22,187 nt of DNA from Candidatus Anoxychlamydiales bacterium (GTDB lineage: Bacteria; Chlamydiota; Chlamydiia; Chlamydiales; SM23-39): assembly GCA_011064865.1 (NCBI GenBank), contig JAAKFX010000013.1, positions 1 to 22,187 of the forward strand. Reading direction: 5' to 3'. A program made the position numbers and the translations under genes. Shown one piece after another: positions 6,704-15,600 of the stretch (position 1 is its first letter; each line of letters starts with the position of its first letter). The notes under the pieces are model-generated. The model did not search any database. It had not been told where the DNA came from and was given only the letters and a program-made list of their open reading frames with translations.

Positions 6704-8545
6704 ATGCTAAATAGTTTTTTTACTAAAATAAAAAATTTTACTTTAAGCTTTTTACAAAAATCCACTTATATAAACTATCTTTTTTTCTCTTTTTATCTTC
6801 TAATCTTGATCTTTTGTGCCAGTTTTAAAATGGGAGCTTTATTTACCTTATACTCATTTTTTCAAGCATCTGTAGCTATACTATTTATGAGTTTTATTTT
6901 AGATAAAATAAAACCTAAAATCATTAACCAAATATTTATAACTCTTTGTTTTTTGCTATTAATTGCCTACATGATAAATTTTATTGTCACAGGTCTTCTA
7001 GATCAAAGTCTAATTTTTGTAATAAATATTTTATTCTCTGGCGGTCTTCACAATCTATTTGTTGCGTTTAGAGCTATAAATTTAAATCTTTCAATGTACA
7101 TAGTTTTATTTTTAATTTTATCCCTTCTTCCCGCTTTTGGGATTTTCCTATACCACTTAACTAATAAATTTTGTAAAAAAAGAGCTCTTTTTTTTAAAAA
7201 TAAACACATGTTTTCTTTTTTAATATTTTCTATTTTATCCATATTTTTAATAGATTGTAGCTGCAGATATAAAAATTTCGATCATATATCTAAAAATCAA
7301 AAAAAACTCCCTTTAGGACTTTGCTTTTTATCAAATAAAAAAAAACAAATATATCTACCTAAAAATTTAAAACCAATTCTAGATGAGGAAAAAACATTCG
7401 CAAAAATAGATAAAAAAAATCTACAAATAGAAAAAAGACCTAACATCTTTATTTTTATAACGGAAGCTCTTCGAAAAGATTATATAACCCATGAGATAGC
7501 TCCAAATCTTTTTTCTTTTGGTGAAAAAAATATTAGTTTTGAAAAAGCCTATTCAGCATCTAACACAACAATGGTATCTTGGTACTCTATTTTTCATTCC
7601 AATCATCCAATTCATTGGACAAACGCAAAAGAGTCTCTAACGCATGGTTCTCTTCCATTAAACATCTTAAAAAAAGCTGGCTACAAAATAAATGTCTTCT
7701 CCTCAGCAGAGCTAAAATATTTTAATTTAGATGAGCTTATATTTGGAAAAAATCTTAGTTTAATCGATAATTTGAATGACTTTTCTACTATCGCAACTAC
7801 CCCTGCTAATAGAGATTATATGACTATTTCAGCTTTAACAAACTCTTTAAACGATCCAAAAAACAAAGACTCTAATGTCTTTATTGTTTTTTTAGATTCA
7901 ACCCACTCAGAATATAGCTGGAGAGATGATTTTAAACCAAAATTTACACCCTATTTAGAAACTATAAATTATGTAACCATGTCTCAAAGTAGAGCTAATT
8001 TAGATCTTTTAAAAAATCGCTATAAAAATGCTATTAACTACATAGATCATCTTTTTGGAACATTTATAAATAACCTGAAAATGAATAATTTATACGATGA
8101 TTCTCTTATAGTTTTTGCAGCCGATCATGGTGAAGAGTTTTTTGATCAAGGCGCTCTTTTTCACGCCTCTCATTTACATGAATCTCAGCTTAAAATCCCC
8201 ATTATTTATAAACTCAACTCTGATAAAAAAGCATCTAACATAACCACTCACATAGATATCTTTCCAACTCTACTTACTCAAATAATGCCTAATGTAAATT
8301 TTGATAAATATTTTGATGGAAGATCTATTTTTAATGTTAAGAAATCCCCTTATATCATCTCAGTAAATCAAAGAGGCAGCTTTACTCCAAATGAGATTCT
8401 CATCACCAAAAACCAAACAAAGCTTTTAGGCAAATTAAACCCTTCTAAGAATTCTATGAGCTTTGAAATTGAAGATTCACAAAATATCGACACAGAAAAT
8501 CTTGAAAAAGAACTTACAAAAGCATTAGAAGATGTTATTCAATAA
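6704..8545 (+). CDS. Membrane-anchored sulfatase-fold transferase (phosphoethanolamine / LtaS-like), Thr variant
   Basis: The 613-residue protein is a paralogue of the one at 3249-5129. Five or six hydrophobic segments occupy residues 23-184, followed by the extracytoplasmic sulfatase-fold domain from about 245. Glu254 (FITEALRKD), Thr289 (NTTMVSW), Asp474-His475 (AADHGEEF) and His487 (GALFHAS) align with the Glu/Thr/Asp/His zinc and nucleophile residues of EptA/MCR/LtaS enzymes. This copy therefore keeps the canonical Thr where its paralogue has Ser. It lacks the extra His present in the other copy (GHLFH versus GALFH). The donor is presumably a phospholipid; the acceptor is unknown. Few cysteines occur in the catalytic domain, unlike the disulfide-rich Ept enzymes. 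No Shine-Dalgarno precedes the ATG. The promoter candidate at 6653-6681 leaves a leader of only about 15 bases. Confidence 0.88.
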   Translation: MLNSFFTKIKNFTLSFLQKSTYINYLFFSFYLLILIFCASFKMGALFTLYSFFQASVAILFMSFILDKIKPKIINQIFITLCFLLLIAYMINFIVTGLLDQSLIFVINILFSGGLHNLFVAFRAINLNLSMYIVLFLILSLLPAFGIFLYHLTNKFCKKRALFFKNKHMFSFLIFSILSIFLIDCSCRYKNFDHISKNQKKLPLGLCFLSNKKKQIYLPKNLKPILDEEKTFAKIDKKNLQIEKRPNIFIFITEALRKDYITHEIAPNLFSFGEKNISFEKAYSASNTTMVSWYSIFHSNHPIHWTNAKESLTHGSLPLNILKKAGYKINVFSSAELKYFNLDELIFGKNLSLIDNLNDFSTIATTPANRDYMTISALTNSLNDPKNKDSNVFIVFLDSTHSEYSWRDDFKPKFTPYLETINYVTMSQSRANLDLLKNRYKNAINYIDHLFGTFINNLKMNNLYDDSLIVFAADHGEEFFDQGALFHASHLHESQLKIPIIYKLNSDKKASNITTHIDIFPTLLTQIMPNVNFDKYFDGRSIFNVKKSPYIISVNQRGSFTPNEILITKNQTKLLGKLNPSKNSMSFEIEDSQNIDTENLEKELTKALEDVIQ

Positions 8546-8561
8546 CTTAAAAATCAAAAAC

Positions 8562-8580
8562 TTATGAATTTATTTCATAA
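8562..8580 (+). terminator. Weak stem-loop after the second sulfatase-fold gene
   Basis: TTATGAA (8562-8568) pairs with TTCATAA (8574-8580) across a 5-base loop, 16 bases after the stop codon. The stem is almost all A/T and no T-run follows, so it is at most a weak terminator. Confidence 0.25.
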
Positions 8581-8673
8581 ACCCCTCAAATTAAGCATCT
8601 TACCGTACCAGCTATTTTCATACAAACATCTAACAATCAGTCACTTAACTAATTAATTATTTATTTACCAATA

Positions 8674-8704
8674 ATTTGAATTATTATTCAAATAATGTTA
8701 TAAT
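8674..8704 (+). promoter_or_regulatory. Promoter of the ankyrin-protease gene with overlapping inverted repeat
   Basis: TTGAAT (8676-8681), a 17-base spacer and a perfect TATAAT (8699-8704) form one of the best sigma70-type promoters in the window. The -35 lies inside an inverted repeat, ATTTGAAT (8674-8681) and ATTCAAAT (8686-8693) with a 4-base spacer, a natural position for a repressor or activator site. Transcription would start near 8711, leaving a leader of about 40 bases. Confidence 0.6.
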
Positions 8705-8751
8705 TACTATTTTTAATTAAATGTTAATAACAGTAATATACTTATAATAAT

Positions 8752-10335
8752 ATGACAACATTAAGCAATATAGCCCTCTCTCCTTTCGCAGCAACATCTG
8801 GTGGAGTAATTACTAGTCACTCTGCTTTTGAGAGAACATATCCTGAAAAATTATTTTATGCTGTAAGAGAAGGCAGACTAGAAGAAGTTATTGAACTACT
8901 AGCAAAAGTAGATATAAACACTAGAGATGAGCTTGGAAATACTCCTCTTATTTATGCTTTAAAATTTAAACAAACTTCAATAGCTTTAGCACTGCTCGAA
9001 AAAGGTGCAAAGGTAAATGTACAAGATAGATCATATAAAACTACCCCTTTAATATTAGCTATAAAAAATAAAGATATTGTAACTATTCGTGAATTATTAA
9101 AAATAGAAGATATAGATCTTGAAATTAAAGATAAAGATGATAAGACAGCTCTAGATTGGGTTAACGATACACTAGATACTAAGATTCTTCATGCTTTTGT
9201 TGTAGATGGTCCATTATTAAATAAAAGTATCAAAAAACAAGATATATTAGATAAAGCTCTGCTATCAGCTATCAATCATAACAATTATCCATTCGTTGAA
9301 TATTTGCTCGATTTGGGAGCTGATGTAAACGTTAAATTTAACGGTGAATCAGCTATATTTTATGCTCTTGATCAAATAAAACCTCCGTTTACCAATTTTA
9401 TTCCTCATTTATTAATAGAAAATGGAGCTGATTTAAATGCTCAAGCGATTACAGGAGAAACTCCTTTAATGATAGCTATAAGAAAAGGCAATCATGATCT
9501 AGCTGAACTAATGTTAAAAAATGATAGTATAGATTGTAGTTTAAAAGATATGAAAGGCTGGACAGCTTTAATGTCAGCTGTATGTAGAGGCCAAACTGAA
9601 ATAGTTAAAATATTAGTAGAAGAAAAAAAGGTTGATGTAAACGCTAAAGATGAAGCTGGGCTTAGCGCCTTGGATTATGCTCAAATAGCTGACGTTAATA
9701 GCGAAATCATAAAAATTTTAGTAAGAAATGGAGCTAGAAATACTTTAGATCCTAGAATAATGGAGAAATTAACTGCATTAAAGCCTTTAAAAAAAGATGA
9801 TGAAATTGACTTACGAGATATCGATTCTTCAAAACAAGATGCATTAGTTCTCTATACTACTAAAGATCATAATGGTGCATTTAGTATTGAAAGCAAAATT
9901 CAATATTTAGCAATTTTATCACTTAAGTATAATGTTTTTTATTCAGAGGTAAATTCAATTGAAGATATAAATTCTTTATTAAACAAAAGAGAATTTTCTC
10001 GTTTCTCCTTATGTGGACATGGAGATAAAGAATCTATAATTTTAGCAGAAGGTTTTACTTTAACTTCAGAAACAATTCAAAAAATAGCTATAGAAAAATT
10101 ACAAAAGGCTCTTATAGTTTTTCACTCATGTACTTCTGAATTTCTAGCTAAAAAGCTTGCAGATAGAGCACAAGAATTAAAATTAAATATGAAAATTTTA
10201 GCTTCTAGAAAAGACTCAAGTTATTATACCACAAAAATACGGTTCAATAATAAAAAAGGCAAATTTAAATTAAAAGTGAATTTCTTTAGTTTTCCTACAG
10301 CAGATAATGATATTACATTCAAAGTTAAAACTTAG
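8752..10335 (+). CDS. Ankyrin-repeat protein with C-terminal caspase/CHAT-like (clan CD) protease-like domain; candidate effector
   Basis: Of 527 residues, about 31-334 are ankyrin repeats: clear units start near 61 (LGNTPLIYAL), 95, 129, 199, 234 (TGETPLMIAI), 268 (KGWTALMSAV) and 302, plus degenerate ones near 31 and 165. Such repeats usually bind other proteins. Residues about 363-500 look like a clan CD cysteine-peptidase core: a strand ALVLYTT, then FSLCGHG with candidate catalytic His423, then an LTSETI helix start, then ALIVFHSC with candidate Cys460 followed by a helix (TSEFLAKKLADRAQ). His-Gly after one strand and Cys at the end of the next is the CHAT/caspase pattern. This assignment rests on motifs only. 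No signal peptide is seen, so export to a host would need a type III signal, which I cannot judge. No Shine-Dalgarno precedes the ATG, but a strong promoter does. Confidence 0.85.
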   Translation: MTTLSNIALSPFAATSGGVITSHSAFERTYPEKLFYAVREGRLEEVIELLAKVDINTRDELGNTPLIYALKFKQTSIALALLEKGAKVNVQDRSYKTTPLILAIKNKDIVTIRELLKIEDIDLEIKDKDDKTALDWVNDTLDTKILHAFVVDGPLLNKSIKKQDILDKALLSAINHNNYPFVEYLLDLGADVNVKFNGESAIFYALDQIKPPFTNFIPHLLIENGADLNAQAITGETPLMIAIRKGNHDLAELMLKNDSIDCSLKDMKGWTALMSAVCRGQTEIVKILVEEKKVDVNAKDEAGLSALDYAQIADVNSEIIKILVRNGARNTLDPRIMEKLTALKPLKKDDEIDLRDIDSSKQDALVLYTTKDHNGAFSIESKIQYLAILSLKYNVFYSEVNSIEDINSLLNKREFSRFSLCGHGDKESIILAEGFTLTSETIQKIAIEKLQKALIVFHSCTSEFLAKKLADRAQELKLNMKILASRKDSSYYTTKIRFNNKKGKFKLKVNFFSFPTADNDITFKVKT

Positions 10336-10346
10336 ATTTTTTAGAA

Positions 10347-10769
10347 TTATTCAGCTGAAGTAGCTTTTGTTTTAGCATTTTCTAAATCATGTTTGATTTT
10401 GTTTTCATCTATTTTTAATACGTCTATCTCTTTTTTGATATCTATTATCTTTTTTATATGATCATGTTGCATAGTAAAATAGACATCTGCTGGATTTTGA
10501 TCATCTTCTTGAGCTTTTATTTTAGCCCCTTTTTCATGATAGGTGCTAAGTGCTAGCTCTTTTTCTAAATTCAGCTCTAAATTTTTTATTTTAAGATCAT
10601 CTTTTTTGAGCTCAAAGTTTAAAGTTTTTATTTTATTTTGCCAAAATCTTTGAGGTGAAATCTTTTCTTGAATTTTCTCTGATTGCCAGATGAAAATTGA
10701 GAAAAAAACTATTAATGAAATATTTAATATAATAATCCAGACTTTTTTGAATTTAAACAAAGATCTCAT
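10347..10769 (-). CDS. Small membrane-anchored coiled-coil protein of unknown function
   Basis: The 140-residue protein has one N-terminal membrane span (about residues 10-28, VWIIILNISLIVFFSIFIW) preceded by basic residues, so it is probably anchored with the C-terminus outside the cytoplasm. The rest is highly charged and predicted as alpha-helical coiled coil (about 33-72 and 100-135, rich in Lys, Glu, Leu and Ile). A perfect AGGAGGG five bases before the ATG and a good promoter (10822-10850) argue it is a real gene. It is convergent with the ankyrin gene, with 11 bases between stops. I do not recognise a family; FtsL/FtsB-like division proteins share this plan (short N-terminus, one span, coiled coil) but nothing specific supports that here. 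Confidence 0.8.
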   Translation of the reverse strand: MRSLFKFKKVWIIILNISLIVFFSIFIWQSEKIQEKISPQRFWQNKIKTLNFELKKDDLKIKNLELNLEKELALSTYHEKGAKIKAQEDDQNPADVYFTMQHDHIKKIIDIKKEIDVLKIDENKIKHDLENAKTKATSAE

Positions 10770-10821
10770 AGCACCCTCCTATATTTAAAAGGGTTTTATT
10801 ATAGATGATTTTTCCGCCTAT

Positions 10822-10850
10822 ATAATAACTATTTATCTATATATTTTCAA
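10822..10850 (-). promoter_or_regulatory. Promoter of the coiled-coil protein gene
   Basis: Read on the minus strand, TTGAAA (10845-10850) and TATTAT (10822-10827) are separated by exactly 17 bases. A second TATAAT-like hexamer at 10798-10803 lacks a -35. The predicted leader is about 45 bases and ends with a strong Shine-Dalgarno. Confidence 0.5.
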
Positions 10851-10886
10851 TAATATAAATTTTCATAATTAAAATATTTTTTATTA

Positions 10887-10915
10887 TTGACCGATAATAT
10901 AAATATAGCTATCTT
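10887..10915 (+). promoter_or_regulatory. Candidate promoter of the ATP/ADP translocase gene
   Basis: TTGACC (10887-10892), a 17-base spacer and TATCTT (10910-10915) predict a start near 10921, so the GC-rich leader that follows would be transcribed almost in full. An upstream start is also possible, because the surrounding DNA is A/T-rich. Confidence 0.45.
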
Positions 10916-10917
10916 TA

Positions 10918-11004
10918 TTGCGGGAATGTAAAGCAGTAATATCTAATAGGAGGCTTATATCAAACCCGCAACTTTCAAAGCCATAACCCTAATTCAGGGA
11001 GGCT
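10918..11004 (+). promoter_or_regulatory. Structured 5' leader of the translocase gene with Shine-Dalgarno-sequestering hairpin
   Basis: Two stems are visible. TTGCGGG (10918-10924) pairs with CCCGCAA (10965-10971) and encloses 40 bases that include a perfect AGGAGG (10948-10953). Then AGCC (10979-10982) plus CCCT (10987-10990) pair with AGGG (10996-10999) plus GGCT (11001-11004) around an AATTC loop. This buries the AGGGAGG Shine-Dalgarno that lies 5 bases before the ATG at 11008. This arrangement suggests translational control, by a ligand, a protein or coupling. It matches no riboswitch class I recognise. Confidence 0.45.
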
Positions 11005-11007
11005 AAA

Positions 11008-12588
11008 ATGGAATCGGATTTTGGTAAAATTCGATCGCTTTTTTGGCCAATTCGTAGGCATGAACTCTCTAGATTTGTGCCGATGATGTTACTTTTCTTT
11101 TTAATTGCTTTTAACTACCATATCTTAAAAATTTTAAAAGACACTTTAATTATTACAGCGCCTCAGTCTGGCGCGGAAACAATACCCTTTTTAAAGGTTT
11201 GGGCAATCCTGCCATCAGCTATATTATTAACCTTTTTATTTACAAAGCTCTCATCAAAACTCAATCGGGAAAATATTTTTTATGTAGTTATGAGTGTTTT
11301 TTTAGGGTTTTTTGCCCTATTTATATTCGTAATTTATCCGAATATTGAACTTTTCAATTTAAATTCTACAGCTGATATGTTAGCCACCAAACTGCCACTT
11401 GGTTTTAAAGGATTTATTTCAATCATCAGATATTGGCATTTTTCACTGTTTTATATCATGGCAGAGTCCTGGTCTACTATCATGCTCTCACTTCTTCTTT
11501 GGATTTTTATCGTTGATGTTCTCTCAATTGATCAAGCTAAAAGATACTATGCTTTTTTTGGAGTCTCTAGAAATTCAGCAGGAATACTCTGTGGATTTTT
11601 AGGACAATATTTAGCTGCTAAATCGTTATCTAGCAATGCATCAGTTCATTTTCTTTCAAAATTTTGTGGAGCTAAAACTCCTTGGGATCAAACCCTACTA
11701 ATTTTCATTGTAACAGCGCTCGTTTGCGGAGTTTGTATAATGACGCTATATAGATATTTACATGTCTATAAATATCCTAAAAGATATCTACTCGGCGGAG
11801 ATATAAATAAAAAAGGTAAACAAAACATTTCATTTGTAAAAAGTATTTTATATACGGTCAAATCAAAATATGTTTTATATATCAGCTTGCTTGTGCTCTG
11901 TTATAATATTTTAATAAATCTTGTTGAAGTTTTATGGAAATCGCAGATTAAAGAGCTCTATCCTGGCTCATCTGCTTTTACTGCTTTTACTAGTAAAGTA
12001 ACCCTTATTACAGGAGTAGTTGCTGTAATTTCATCATTTTTTATATCTGGTAATTTAATAAGAAGACTGGGTTGGAGAGTAACAGCACTAGTTACTCCTA
12101 TAGCGCTTATAGTATCGGCATTTGGATTTTTTTATTTTGTATTTGTAAAGAAATTTGCTGAAAATTCAAATGTTGCAATAACTCTATTTGGTCTCTCTCC
12201 TCTTGTATTAGCGGTTCTATTCGGTGCTGTACAAGATATATTTTCAAGATCTTTAAAATATACTGTTTTCGATGACACAAAAGAGATGGCTTTTATCCCA
12301 CTTAGTGCTGAAGAAAAACTGCAAAGTAAATCTGCAATTGATGGTATCGGCTCTAGACTTGGAAAATCTGGCAGTTCTTTAATTATGCAAATCCTGTTTA
12401 TGATCTTTATAACCCCAATGGGAGCATCCCCTATTATCTTTGGAATTGTAATATTAATTTTCCCTATTTGGATAATCGCAATAAATAGATTGTCTAAACA
12501 GTTCGAAGAAAAAACGAAATTATTACCAAAACCTGAGAGAGAAGCTTCCGAAGCTCATGAAAATATAGAAGAGACTCCCTCTACTTGA
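11008..12588 (+). CDS. ATP/ADP translocase (nucleotide transporter, NTT/TLC family)
   Basis: The 526-residue polytopic inner-membrane protein has about 12 hydrophobic spans and belongs to the NTT family of Chlamydiae, Rickettsiales and plastids, which exchange bacterial ADP for host ATP (Npt1 type) or import nucleotides. Four charged residues shown to matter in the plant ATP/ADP carrier (two Lys, two Glu) appear to be kept: Lys44 (ILKDTLI), Glu153 (MAESW), Glu307 (LVEVLWK) and Lys441 (LQSKSAIDG). This favours true ATP/ADP exchange over a relaxed nucleotide importer. The mapping was done by eye. The start ATG follows AGGGAGG, which sits in a hairpin. The acidic C-terminal tail (about 500-526) is cytosolic. 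The gene converges on the pyruvate:ferredoxin oxidoreductase gene across a hairpin. It shows the organism depends on a host cell. Confidence 0.95.
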   Translation: MESDFGKIRSLFWPIRRHELSRFVPMMLLFFLIAFNYHILKILKDTLIITAPQSGAETIPFLKVWAILPSAILLTFLFTKLSSKLNRENIFYVVMSVFLGFFALFIFVIYPNIELFNLNSTADMLATKLPLGFKGFISIIRYWHFSLFYIMAESWSTIMLSLLLWIFIVDVLSIDQAKRYYAFFGVSRNSAGILCGFLGQYLAAKSLSSNASVHFLSKFCGAKTPWDQTLLIFIVTALVCGVCIMTLYRYLHVYKYPKRYLLGGDINKKGKQNISFVKSILYTVKSKYVLYISLLVLCYNILINLVEVLWKSQIKELYPGSSAFTAFTSKVTLITGVVAVISSFFISGNLIRRLGWRVTALVTPIALIVSAFGFFYFVFVKKFAENSNVAITLFGLSPLVLAVLFGAVQDIFSRSLKYTVFDDTKEMAFIPLSAEEKLQSKSAIDGIGSRLGKSGSSLIMQILFMIFITPMGASPIIFGIVILIFPIWIIAINRLSKQFEEKTKLLPKPEREASEAHENIEETPST

Positions 12589-12625
12589 ACTTCTCTCGCC
12601 TAAAGGCGAAAGATTCAAGGTTCTT
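12584..12625 (+). terminator. Terminator hairpin after the translocase gene
   Basis: A core TCGCC-TAAA-GGCGA hairpin is extended by CTT/AAG and by outer arms CTTGAA (12584-12589) and TTCAAG (12614-12619), giving an imperfect stem that overlaps the stop codon. The tail GTTCTT is only weakly T-rich. The symmetry means it could also act on minus-strand transcripts leaving the convergent gene. Confidence 0.55.
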
Positions 12626-12660
12626 AGCTATTCAGGATAAATATTTTTAATATTCAAAAA

Positions 12661-15600
12661 TTACTCGGATTTTGTATCTTGCCCAGCCATATGCCTATAT
12701 AGCTCTAATCTCTCTTTTAAATCCTTTTTAAGTAGTGTAAATAGCTCATCTGCTAAATCAGGATACTTTTTCTTGAGATAATCATATCTCATCTGTTTTG
12801 AGATAAATTCATCTATATCCATAGAAGGCTCTTTTGAATCTAACATAAATGGATTTTTGTTTTGCTCTTTTAATCTAGGATCATATCTATAGTTAAACCA
12901 GTATCCTGATTTTACAGCTTCCATCTCCTCTGTTTGAGAGTTTTTCATTCCCCCTTTAAGACCATGACCAATACATGGAGCGTAAGCTATCACTATCGAT
13001 GGACCTTTATACTCTTCAGCCTCTTTTAAAGCTCTAAGAGCTCCTATTTTATCAGCACCAATTGATATCGATGCGACATAGACATTTTTATATGCCATTG
13101 CAATGAGGCCTAAGTTTTTTTTCTGAGTTCTTTTTCCACCTGATGCAAATTTTGCAATAGCGCCAATAGGTGTTGCTTTTGAAGATTGCATACCGGTATT
13201 TGAATAGACTTCAGTATCTACAATCAAGATATTAACATCCTCTCCAAGTGAAATTACATGATCTAAACCACCATAGCCTATATCGTAAGCCCAACCATCT
13301 CCACCGATCATCCAAATAGATGGTTTTACTAATAAATCTTTAGATACCTCAATCTTTTTCAAAGTTTCAGTTTTATCTTTATCTTTTTCTAAAAGAGGCT
13401 CAATTTGTTCGAATAGCTCAAATGTCTTTTCGCCTTCATCAAAATTATCAAGCCACTCATTAAATAGATTTTTCAAATCATCTGATAAATCTTCTGTAAT
13501 TGCTTTTTCAACAAAGCCTTTTAGTCTTTGTCTTCTATATTTTTTACCAAGATGAATACCAAAACCAAACTCAGCATTATCTTCGAAAAGAGAATTTGCC
13601 CAAGCAGGCCCATAACCCTTTTGAGTTGTGGTATACGGCATTGAGGGAGCTGACGCTCCCCAAATCGAAGTACAACCTGTCGCGTTTGCAATAATCATTC
13701 TCTCGCCAAATAGCTGCGTTACAAGTTTAATATATGGAGTCTCTCCACAACCTGCACATGCACCTGAAAATTCTAATAGTGGTTTTTGAAATTGTGAGCC
13801 TTTTAGAGTAAATTTACCCATTTTTCCAGATCTTTGAGGGAGTTTTGTTAAATAGTCCCAAAGTTTTGCTGCTTGCTCTTTAACCAGCTCTGTTTTCTCC
13901 ATTTTCAAAGCTTTTCCGGGAGCTGGACATATGATTACACAATTTTCACATCCTGTACAATCTAGTGGTGTAATTGCAATACAATAAAAAAGATTTTCCA
14001 TTCCGCTGCCGAGAGGCTTTATTACTTTTAATCCTTCAGGCGCTTTTTCAACTTCTTCTTTTGTTAAAAGAAATGGTCTTATCGCCGCATGAGGACAGAC
14101 AAATGCACACTGATTACATTGAATACATTTATCTTCGATCCAAGTCGATACTTGCGTTGCTAAGCCTCTTTTTTCAAAGGCCGCTGTTCCCATAGGAAAG
14201 GTTCCACCAGCTTCAAATGAGCTAACAGGCAGAGAATCCCCTTCTTGTCTCTCCATAACATCTGCAATTTTTGTGATAAACTCAGGTTTTGATAGATCTA
14301 CTTCTTTTTCTTTTAAAGGAGCGTCCCTCCAAGATACTGGATATTTAATCTCTTTTAACTCTGAGAGAGCCGCATCTACCGCCTTTTTATTCATCTCAAC
14401 TATCTCATCACCTTTTTTAGCATATGTTTTTGCAATCGCTTCTTTTAAAAGATTTATCGCTTTTTCAATATCTATTATTTTTGCTAATTTAAAAAATGCA
14501 GTTTGCATAATCATATTTATTCGCATTCCAAGGCCAACTTTTTTAGCCAATGCATGAGCGTCTATTATGTAAAATTTAATATCGTTTAAAGCGATAGCTC
14601 TTTTCATCTCTGAGGGAAGTTTCTGATCTAACTCCTCTTCTTTAAATGGACAGTTTAGAACAAAAGTAGCTCCTTTTTTTATCCCTTTTAAAACATCATA
14701 TTTTTCTATATATGCTGGATGATGACATGCAATGTAGTCCGCTTCTGTAATTAAATATGTAGATTTGATTTCACTATCTCCAAATCTTAAATGTGAAATT
14801 GTAAGCCCTGATGTTTTTTTAGAATCATATGAAAAATATCCTTGTACATACTTTTCAGTATTATCTCCAATTATCTTAATAGCATCTTTGTTCGCTCCAA
14901 CTGTACCATCTCCACCAACTCCCCAAAATTTACATCTAACAACATCTTCTTTTTCAGTATTAATCTCATCTTTCATTTCTAAAGATAAATTAGTTACATC
15001 ATCGACAATACCAACTGTGAAATGATCTTTAGGATTATCTTTATTTAAATTATCAAAAATAGCTTTCACGCAAGATGGTGTAAACTCTTTAGAACCGAGA
15101 CCAAATCTTCCGCCAACTATTGAAATATCTTTGCGATCACGAAGGCAATATGAGACATCTAAATATAGAGGTTCTGCTATAGCTCCCATCTCTTTTGTTC
15201 TGTCTAATATAGCTATCTTTTTTACACTCTTTGGCAAAGCTTTTAAAAAATGCTCTTTTGAAAATGGCCTGTATAATCTAACTTTTATAAGCCCTACTTT
15301 TTCACCTTTTTGATTTAGATAATTTATAGTCTCTTCAACTGTCTCTGCTCCAGATCCCATTACAACGATAACTCTCGTCGCATCTTTATCACCAACGTAG
15401 TCAAACAAATTATACCTTCTCGAGGTAATCGAAAAAACTTTGTTCATCTGATCTTCAACAATAAAAGGCAATTTGTCATAAAAAGGATTTAATAGTTCCA
15501 TCTCTTGAAAATATATATCTGGATTTTGCGCTGTTCCTTTGACATATGGTTTTAAAGGATTGAGTGCACGATTTCTATGATGTCTTATCATCTCAAAATC

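Noticed and set aside
13500..15313. Several plus-strand open frames of 60-94 codons inside the PFOR gene
   Set aside because: They lie antisense to a gene with complete family motifs, have no family features or ribosome sites, and their composition is what reverse frames of this gene would give.
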